Origin: Zwartia panacis
GTDB taxonomy: Bacteria > Pseudomonadota > Gammaproteobacteria > Burkholderiales > Burkholderiaceae_B
DNA length: 64,000 bases
Assembly (NCBI RefSeq): GCF_030410395.1
Contig: NZ_JAUHHF010000013.1
Coordinates: 32,544 to 96,543 of the forward strand
Direction of reading: 5' to 3'
Part shown: piece by piece, positions 58,606 through 64,000 of the stretch
Position numbering within the stretch: position 1 is the stretch's first letter
How the letters are laid out: every line of letters starts with the position of its first letter
Translations under genes and position numbers: made by a program
The notes under the pieces: generated by a model
The model's database searches: none
Told to the model about the DNA's origin: nothing
The model's input: only the letters and a program-made list of their open reading frames with translations

Positions 58606-59550
58606 ATGAAAACTAAGCTATTTCCCGAGACACCGCCCCGGGCTCAGGGGTGGCTTGCGGTGGGCGGCGGGCACGAGATCCACTGGCAGACTAGTGGTAA
58701 TCCCGAGGGTGCCCCTGTGGTTTGGTTGCACGGCGGGCCGGGCAGTTCGGCGAGTCCGCTGCATCGCCGATTTTTCGATCCTGAGGCCTTCTGGATCATC
58801 CAGTTTGATCAGAGAGGTTGTGGACGCAGCCGTCCTCAGGGGGGAATCCAGCAGAACGAAACCCGAGATTTGATCGCGGATATTGAGCGCTTGCGCACGC
58901 ATTTCGGGCTATCGGCATGGAGCGTTGTGGGCGGCTCATGGGGTGGGGCGCTCGCGCTGCTCTATGCGATGTCGCATCCAGAGCGCATTGAAAGAATGTT
59001 GTTGCGCAGTCCATTTTTGTGCACTCCAGCAGAAATTGAAAATTTCATGGAGTCCCCCCCCACGGCTTGTCGGGAGCGTTGGCTCAGTTTGAAATCCCTG
59101 GTGCCTGTGGACTCCGGCCAGACTGTTCTCGAATATGGTTACCAAGTCTTTTGTATGGAAAACAATTTCACTGAACAGGTGCGGCTGGCACAGGCTTGGG
59201 CGGCCTACGAAACAGCGATGAACGTTTATCCTGCGCAGGCTCCCGTATTGGGTCCTCTCGATGAATCGGCTCTGATCGCGCGCTATCGGATTCAGAGCCA
59301 TTACCTGAAGCATCATTGTTTTGTTCGGACGGATCTTTTGGCTGGCTCTCACGCCCTGAAAGAGATCCCCTTGACTTTGGTTCATGGAGACTCGGATGCG
59401 CTCTGTCCTTTTGCCAACAGCCAGGCCATCCAGCGCGCGGTGCCTCATGCAAAGCTCGTTCGCGTGGACAATGCGGGACATGACCTCACAGATGCTGGGG
59501 TATTGGCGGCGACACTTGTCGAACTCGGGCTGTGGCGTGAGTGCAGCTAG
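58606..59550 (+). CDS. pip: Prolyl aminopeptidase (proline iminopeptidase, S33)
   Basis: This cytoplasmic alpha/beta hydrolase of 314 residues removes N-terminal proline from peptides. The oxyanion motif is VWLHGGPGSSASP, and the nucleophile Ser111 is in VVGGSWGGALALLYAMSHPE. The acid and His are in LVHGDSDALCPFA and VDNAGHDLTDAG. FDQRGCGRSRPQGG is characteristic of the family. It is divergent from pqqA. A link to PQQ peptide processing is conceivable but not shown. Confidence 0.92.
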   Translation: MKTKLFPETPPRAQGWLAVGGGHEIHWQTSGNPEGAPVVWLHGGPGSSASPLHRRFFDPEAFWIIQFDQRGCGRSRPQGGIQQNETRDLIADIERLRTHFGLSAWSVVGGSWGGALALLYAMSHPERIERMLLRSPFLCTPAEIENFMESPPTACRERWLSLKSLVPVDSGQTVLEYGYQVFCMENNFTEQVRLAQAWAAYETAMNVYPAQAPVLGPLDESALIARYRIQSHYLKHHCFVRTDLLAGSHALKEIPLTLVHGDSDALCPFANSQAIQRAVPHAKLVRVDNAGHDLTDAGVLAATLVELGLWRECS

Positions 59551-59566
59551 GATTCATCACGACTTA

Positions 59567-59594
59567 ATTCGGCCTGTTTTGTTCCAGGCGGAAT
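59567..59594 (+). other. Imperfect hairpin after the prolyl aminopeptidase gene
   Basis: ATTC-g-GCCTG (59567-59576) pairs with CAGGC-g-GAAT (59585-59594), 9 bp with one internal mismatch and an 8-base loop. There is no T-run, so it is a weak or rho-assisted terminator at best. Confidence 0.35.
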
Positions 59595-59696
59595 CAAGCG
59601 ATAAAAAAATTTCCGTAAGCTTTCAATTCTAGTAATATCGCCAAGTAGGTTCAAAAAAGATGAGCTTTTTAAACATCAAACGTCACGGAGACGACT

Positions 59697-60923
59697 GTGA
59701 ATAATTACTTGCGCGCTATAAGCGGCCTGGGATTAGCCCTGGCCTTTGGAATGTCTGCTCAAGCGCAGACCGCTGCACCCGCTGCTCCCGCTGCAGCCCC
59801 CCCACCAGCCTGGAAACAGGGTATGCCTGCTTCGATGGCCAACTCTACCTTGGCACCTTTGCCGGCCAAATTGACTGCCACCAAGGCAGCTGATGTGCCA
59901 ATCGACAAAATCAAATTACCACCTGGTTTCAAGGTCGAAGTCTGGGCGGATAGCATCCCAGGCAGTCGTGCCATCGCTGAAGGTGAGGGTGGTAAGTATT
60001 ATGTCGGTACACGTCCACTGGGTCGTATTTATGAGATTACCGATGACGGCAAAACGCGTACTTCGCGGGTGCTGATTGACAAACTCAACCAGCCAACTGC
60101 GACTTATAAAGACGGATCCCTCTACGTTGTTGCTGTGGACAAAGTTTTGCGATTCGATGACATCGTAAAAAATCCCAATGCGACTCCCGTCGATCTGACA
60201 GCCAAGTTCAACTTCCCGCCTCTGCCCCATCACAACTGGAAGTACGTGGCGTTTGGTCCCGATGGCAAGCTGTATGTTCCCTTTGGTGCGCCTTGCAACA
60301 TTTGCGAGTTGCCCACGCCTGAGTACGCGCAGATCCGTCGCTACAACGCGGATGGTTCTGGAATGGAAGTTCTGGCAACCGGTGTGCGCAACACGGTTGG
60401 CTTTGACTGGCACCCAGTGACCAAAGAACTCTGGTTTAGTAACCATGGTCGTGACTGGATGGGTGATGACACACCAAACGACACGATGAACCGTTTGAAG
60501 CTCAAGGCTAACTACGGATTCCCTTATTGCCATCAGGGCAACTTGCCAGATCCTGATATTAAAAAAGCGGATGCGTGTTCCGGTGTTGAGCAGCCTGTCG
60601 CGTTGATGGGACCCCACGCTTCATCAATGGGTGTCAAGTTTTACACGGGCGACATGTTTCCTCCCGAGTACAAAAACGTCTTGTTCAATGCTCGTAAAGG
60701 CTCTTGGAACCGTACCAAGAAAATCGGCTTTGATGTGGTCACAGTGCGTGCCGATGCGGATGGCAAGAACGCCAAGGTTGAACCATTCATGACAGGCTTC
60801 ATGAACGAGGCTGACCAGTCATGGTGGGGTCGTCCTGCCTACCTGCATCAAATGAAAGACGGCTCGCTGTTGGTTGCGGATGAGCAGAACGGCGTCATCT
60901 ATCGCGTGACTTATCAAAAGTAA
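59697..60923 (+). CDS. Exported PQQ-type sugar (sorbosone) dehydrogenase family protein
   Basis: This 408-residue protein starts at GTG 59697 with a signal peptide (ALAFGMSAQAQT), followed by an Ala/Pro-rich linker. The beta-propeller region resembles L-sorbosone/aldose dehydrogenases: IKLPPGFKVEVWADSIPGSR, GTRPLGRIYEITDDGKTRTS, GVRNTVGFDWHPVTKELWFS and NHGRDWMGDDTPNDTMNRL. Family members use PQQ with calcium, and the pqq operon is less than 2 kb away. It starts a two-gene run with a cytochrome c gene 4 bases downstream, its likely electron acceptor. Confidence 0.88.
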   Translation: MNNYLRAISGLGLALAFGMSAQAQTAAPAAPAAAPPPAWKQGMPASMANSTLAPLPAKLTATKAADVPIDKIKLPPGFKVEVWADSIPGSRAIAEGEGGKYYVGTRPLGRIYEITDDGKTRTSRVLIDKLNQPTATYKDGSLYVVAVDKVLRFDDIVKNPNATPVDLTAKFNFPPLPHHNWKYVAFGPDGKLYVPFGAPCNICELPTPEYAQIRRYNADGSGMEVLATGVRNTVGFDWHPVTKELWFSNHGRDWMGDDTPNDTMNRLKLKANYGFPYCHQGNLPDPDIKKADACSGVEQPVALMGPHASSMGVKFYTGDMFPPEYKNVLFNARKGSWNRTKKIGFDVVTVRADADGKNAKVEPFMTGFMNEADQSWWGRPAYLHQMKDGSLLVADEQNGVIYRVTYQK

Positions 60924-60927
60924 TTCC

Positions 60928-61512
60928 ATGCGAATGTTGTCTGCATTACGAGTCGTTGCATTGTTGGGAGCGGTCCTTGTGGCTGCTCCCGCAGCGCTCG
61001 CAGAGATCTCCGCACAGCGCTTGGCGCTGTGCGCGGGTTGCCATGGCGCGGATGGAAATTCCCAGCAAAAGGGTATTCCTTCATTGGCTGCACAACCCAA
61101 ACTGTTTTTGGAAAATCAGCTCGTCCTCATCCGTGAGGGGGTACGTGACGTGCCTTCGATGAAAGGGATGCTCGATGGCGTCGCGGACGCCGAAATTTCT
61201 GCGCTCGCGCAACTTTATTCCGAGAAGTCACTCGCTCCTGTACCGACCGATAAAGATGCAGCAGTATTTGCACGAGGCGGCAAACTTGTTGAAGGTATGC
61301 GCTGCGGCATTTGTCATCTACCGACATACCTGGGTCGCGACCAAATCCCCAGACTTGCAGGGCAACGCGAGGATTATTTGTTGCACAGCATGCAGCAATT
61401 CAAAAACAATCAGGCGGTCGGCCGTGACTCCAACATGGCTGCTTCAGTCTACGGCGTTTCTGATCAGGATCTCCAAGATATCTCGTACTATCTGGCTCGA
61501 ATCACTCCGTAG
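60928..61512 (+). CDS. Exported dihaem c-type cytochrome
   Basis: This 194-residue protein has a signal peptide (about 1-25) and two haem c sites: Cys35-x2-Cys38-His39 (LCAGCHG) and Cys126-x2-Cys129-His130 (RCGICHLP). The two halves look like a duplicated class I cytochrome domain. The distal Met ligands are probably in the MKGM and SNMAASV segments. It lies 4 bases after the dehydrogenase gene, so it probably accepts its electrons in the periplasm. This is the family's usual arrangement. Confidence 0.92.
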   Translation: MRMLSALRVVALLGAVLVAAPAALAEISAQRLALCAGCHGADGNSQQKGIPSLAAQPKLFLENQLVLIREGVRDVPSMKGMLDGVADAEISALAQLYSEKSLAPVPTDKDAAVFARGGKLVEGMRCGICHLPTYLGRDQIPRLAGQREDYLLHSMQQFKNNQAVGRDSNMAASVYGVSDQDLQDISYYLARITP

Positions 61513-61692
61513 TTTTATTTGCTGTGATGGATTGGCTTTGACAGAATTCCAACACAAAAATGGCATCTAAGTACTATTCAAATAGTCTAAATGAAATACA
61601 AAAAACAATAAAAATCTAATAATTCCTTGTAACATCCAGCTGTTCCATGCACTATTGACCCATACATTTACTGTTTTGGTGCAAGTGCAGCC

Positions 61693-61908
61693 GTGTCAAA
61701 AGTAACTTTTCCTACTCCCCACATCCTGGCAATCTGGTTCAACTCGTTGAACATCAGCATCGCGCTGATTGTTTTTGGCTTTGCGCTGACTGTGCCGCTC
61801 GTGTGGGCAGCAGACTATTCGGAAAACAACAGAATAGGATCTCGTGAATCCAGAGTTGAGGCTGTGGAATCAGGCAGCCCACAGTTTGTAAAGCAGGCTG
61901 GCGATTAA
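61693..61908 (+). CDS. Possible small membrane or secreted protein
   Basis: An open frame of 71 codons from GTG 61693 has a hydrophobic stretch (NSLNISIALIVFGFALTVPL) followed by VWAADYSENN, which could be an uncleaved or cleaved signal. No family is recognised, and no good ribosome-binding site is seen. Its 3' end overlaps the convergent gene by 39 bases. It may not be real. Confidence 0.3.
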   Translation: MSKVTFPTPHILAIWFNSLNISIALIVFGFALTVPLVWAADYSENNRIGSRESRVEAVESGSPQFVKQAGD

Positions 61909-62148
61909 CAAAAGAGAGAACAAACCAAAAGCAATTTGAATGTTGCGCGCGTGATCTTCTGCCAGACCGGGGATGAGTTTGTCTCTAATCCATCCGGCAA
62001 CGAAAGCCCAGCCCGCGCCCATGACGAGTGCAATCAGAACGGCAGTACCAAGTGAGATGAGGTCAAGAGTTTGAGCGCGAATGACTTTATCGAACTGAAT
62101 AGCAAAACTCATCAGCGAGCAGACAATCCAGGTGTTTCGAGTGAGCAT
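61870..62148 (-). CDS. Small hypothetical membrane protein
   Basis: This 92-residue protein (from ATG 62148) has three hydrophobic segments (TWIVCSLMSFAIQF, LISLGTAVLIALVMGAGWAF and IAFGLFSLLLIASLLYKLW) linked by a charged loop. I recognise no family. Longer starts up to 62274 add a basic stretch that would cover the region upstream of the PsiF gene. It is divergent from the PsiF gene. Confidence 0.55.
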   Translation of the reverse strand: MLTRNTWIVCSLMSFAIQFDKVIRAQTLDLISLGTAVLIALVMGAGWAFVAGWIRDKLIPGLAEDHARNIQIAFGLFSLLLIASLLYKLWAA

Positions 62149-62214
62149 AGGTTGTGTGTAGCGCAGTGCTAAAGGTTTTACCGAGGACCTCAATATTAAT
62201 ATAAGGAGATTGTG

Positions 62215-62493
62215 ATGAAAAAACTTATTCTTGCTTTGTTCGCAGCGTGTGTGATGGTTCCTGCTTATGCGCAAACAGCTGCGAGCGCCTGTGAAGCGAA
62301 GGCTGTCAGTAAGGAGGGAAAACCTCTGACGGGTGCGGCAAAAAATTCATTCATGCAGAAATGCGAGCGTGAAACAGGCGCTGCTTCCAAGGCTGCAGCA
62401 TGTGAAGCCAAAGCATTGAGCAAAGATGGCAAGCCCCTGTATGGCGCAGCTAAAGACGCCTCAGTTAAAAAATGCGTTGCAGACGCGTCTTAA
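62215..62493 (+). CDS. PsiF-repeat protein, exported
   Basis: This 92-residue protein has a signal peptide (LFAACVMVPAYAQT) followed by two copies of the PsiF repeat, each of the form ACEAKA-x-SK-x-GKPL-x-GAAK...KC (about residues 26-54 and 61-88). Each repeat holds two Cys. The E. coli relative is phosphate-starvation-induced, with unknown function. ATG 62215 follows AAGGAG with six bases of spacing; a GTG three bases earlier is less likely. Confidence 0.9.
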   Translation: MKKLILALFAACVMVPAYAQTAASACEAKAVSKEGKPLTGAAKNSFMQKCERETGAASKAAACEAKALSKDGKPLYGAAKDASVKKCVADAS

Positions 62494-62506
62494 TCCAACG
62501 TAGTCA

Positions 62507-63361
62507 TTAGGCCAGAGCAGGCGTAAGTGCGACACCCTTGATCATCAAGCGGTAAAGAAAGCGCTTTTGCTCTGGATCATAATCCGCGTTCGCTTGATGC
62601 ATGACGGCTTGGTTATCCCAAATCACCATATCTCCGACTCGCCACTTGTGACGATATTCGTAGCGTGTGTGGGTGGCTCGACGATAAAGGTCTTCGATCA
62701 GGGCGTAACCTTGGTCGGGGTCCATCCCGTCTATTCCTTCCATACGGCCGGTATTCAGATATAGCGCAGGGCGACCACTTCCCGGGTGCTTGATCACGAG
62801 AGGTTGAAGGGCCGTAGGTATCTTTGCAAGATCCTCTGGACTGAGTTTAGTCAGCTCACGAGGACTGCGACTACTTTGGTGGACGTGCAAAGAGTAAAGG
62901 TTTCTGATTTTCTCTTTCAGCGTTGTGGGCAGATCATCGTAAGCTTGCCTGACATCGACAAACTGCGTGTCGCCGCCGCTTGGTGGAACTTGAAGTGCGT
63001 GCAGGGTTGTGGCTTTTGGAGGGCATCTTTCGTTTGAGTGATCCGTATGATAATTTTCGCCGCGAACCTGTAACTTGCCATTTTTACGCGGTAGATCATC
63101 TGTCGAATTGCAGCCGACCATTGGATAATCTGGCAATACATACTTTTTGAGTTGCTGATCCATCAGCTCCCCAAAGTTTTCAGCAGCGGCCATGAATTGT
63201 GGTGGAGAAAGAGACTGGTCACGAAAGACCAGTACGGCATAGCGTGCCAGTAACGCATTGAGTTCACGCTTGATGTCAGGGTTCTGGGGCGCTGAAAGAT
63301 CGAGACCGCTGACTTCTGCGCCAAAATCAGGTCGGATGGGTGTGACGGTTAAGCTCATCAT
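62507..63361 (-). CDS. TauD/TfdA-family 2-oxoglutarate-dependent dioxygenase
   Basis: This iron(II)/2-oxoglutarate dioxygenase has 284 residues. The metal ligands are His105 and Asp107 (ENYHTDHSNE) and His255 (AVMHQANADYDP). The 2-oxoglutarate carboxylate is probably bound by Arg267 or Arg271 (EQKRFLYRLMIKG). The first half (FGAEVSGLDLSAPQNPDI, VFRDQSLSPPQFMAAAENFG) is typical of the family. It is 7 bases downstream of the truncated Bug gene, which suggests that it oxidises the imported compound; the substrate is unknown. Confidence 0.92.
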   Translation of the reverse strand: MMSLTVTPIRPDFGAEVSGLDLSAPQNPDIKRELNALLARYAVLVFRDQSLSPPQFMAAAENFGELMDQQLKKYVLPDYPMVGCNSTDDLPRKNGKLQVRGENYHTDHSNERCPPKATTLHALQVPPSGGDTQFVDVRQAYDDLPTTLKEKIRNLYSLHVHQSSRSPRELTKLSPEDLAKIPTALQPLVIKHPGSGRPALYLNTGRMEGIDGMDPDQGYALIEDLYRRATHTRYEYRHKWRVGDMVIWDNQAVMHQANADYDPEQKRFLYRLMIKGVALTPALA

Positions 63362-63368
63362 TGTCTCG

Positions 63369-64000
63369 TTATTGCTCAGTAATCCCAGTTTGTTTTGCCA
63401 CTTCAGCCCAACGTTTCAAGCCATCGTGAACGAGTTTGGTAAAGTCGGCTACGCTCATGGGCTTGGTCTTGCCGCCATCTGTAGCCAGAAATTTCACCAG
63501 CTCATCGGACTTGAGGGCTTGATTCACAGACGCATTAATAAAAGATTGGGTTTTAGGATCCATGTTGGCGGGACCGAGTAGCCCCCACCACTGCTGAATC
63601 TCATAGCCCGGAATACCAGCCTCTTGAAAAGTGGGTAGCTCGGGAGCCGCCTCTGAGCGTTGTGGACTTGTCACCGCAATTCCTCTCAACGTGCCGTTTC
63701 TTAATTGAGGCAGGACCTGCGTCATACTTCCAATCGAAAACTCGATATGACCGCCCATGGTGTCTGTCATGGCAGGGCCGCCACCTTTGTACTGAACGGC
63801 ACCCATGTTGTTGCCCAATGCCTGACTGAGCATGACCCCGGCAAAGTGCTGGATGCTGCCCACACCTGTCGCACCGTAGTTCAAATTGGGCGTACGCTTC
63901 AGATAAGCGAAGTACTCTTGCGCGTTTTTGCCTGGAGCGTTCGGTTTGGCAGCCAAGACCAGAGGGACTTCCCCGATCATGGCGACGGGAGTGAAATCCC
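63369..64000 (-). CDS. Bug/TctC-family periplasmic binding protein (5' end outside window)
   Basis: This is the C-terminal part of a Bug-family binding protein. The frame is open to the window edge, where it reads DFTPVAMIGEVPLVLAAKPN, so the signal peptide and N-terminal lobe are missing. YGATGVGSIQHFAGVMLSQA, GAVQYKGGGPAMTDTMGGHI and YEIQQWWGLLGPA are family segments. About 210 codons are visible against a usual 320-330. It precedes the TauD-type dioxygenase gene in the same operon. Confidence 0.92.
   Translation of the reverse strand, partial: DFTPVAMIGEVPLVLAAKPNAPGKNAQEYFAYLKRTPNLNYGATGVGSIQHFAGVMLSQALGNNMGAVQYKGGGPAMTDTMGGHIEFSIGSMTQVLPQLRNGTLRGIAVTSPQRSEAAPELPTFQEAGIPGYEIQQWWGLLGPANMDPKTQSFINASVNQALKSDELVKFLATDGGKTKPMSVADFTKLVHDGLKRWAEVAKQTGITEQ

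Noticed and set aside
1..64000. CRISPR arrays, tRNA/rRNA genes, insertion sequences and replication origins
   Set aside because: No regularly spaced repeats, cloverleaf or rRNA-like sequences, transposase genes with terminal repeats, or dnaA-box clusters were recognised by eye.

Overview
The window looks like a chromosomal segment of a betaproteobacterium, most likely Burkholderiales of the Alcaligenaceae type. This is inferred from gene content, not from a marker gene: several Bug-family (TctC-type) solute-binding proteins, two complete tripartite tricarboxylate transporters (TTT), four CaiB/BaiF CoA-transferases, a TRAP transporter, and the rubrerythrin / Fe-S oxidoreductase / DUF3501 block. 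GC looks moderate. I see no rRNA, tRNA, CRISPR array, insertion sequence or prophage. Coding density is high, with no gene-free stretch above 300 bases; the longest gap is about 290 bases at 36411-36700.

Left part (1-19071, mostly plus strand). A TRAP transporter (binding protein cut by the window edge, small permease, large permease) is followed by an enoyl-CoA hydratase. Next come a CDF metal transporter on the minus strand, a small secreted protein, a quinone-reductase-like enzyme, an alpha-hydroxyacid oxidase, a GST and an orphan HmuV-type ATPase. A 3-hydroxyacid dehydrogenase / BKACE / M20 amidohydrolase run follows. The rubrerythrin, Fe-S protein and DUF3501 block is preceded by a good OxyR-like site. 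An SDR, a second quinone-reductase-like enzyme, a PPOX flavoprotein and a CoA-transferase complete this part.

Middle (19049-43148): organic-acid and CoA-thioester catabolism. Block 1 (minus, 25684 to 19049) carries a TTT system whose binding protein is separated from its membrane subunits by two MaoC-like half-dehydratases and two overlapping CoA-transferase genes. A FAH-family hydrolase is divergent from it. Block 2 (minus, to about 31439) is tctB-tctA-Bug-flavoprotein, divergent from an HMG-CoA-lyase-like and an MmgE/PrpD gene across a compact double promoter. Block 3 (minus, 41778 to 36701) is acyl-CoA ligase, fused MaoC protein, CoA-transferase and Bug protein, divergent from an IclR regulator and a PaaI-like thioesterase over a perfect palindrome. 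The likely logic is uptake of a carboxylate, CoA activation by transferase or ligase, hydration or dehydration, then lyase or thioesterase cleavage. The substrates cannot be read from sequence.

Right part (43137-64000). A secreted hydrolase is divergent from a Ser-type arylsulfatase. A secreted HAD phosphatase and an anSME-type radical-SAM sulfatase maturase follow. Then come a SYLF protein, a second alpha-hydroxyacid oxidase, a signal-less binding-protein-like gene, the YqjD/YqjE-type stress operon, and USP, TerC and a TctDE-like two-component system. A complete pqqABCDE operon includes a 24-residue pqqA. Prolyl aminopeptidase, a sorbosone-dehydrogenase-like (probably PQQ-dependent) enzyme and its likely dihaem cytochrome partner follow. 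The window ends with a PsiF-repeat protein, a TauD-type dioxygenase and a truncated Bug protein.
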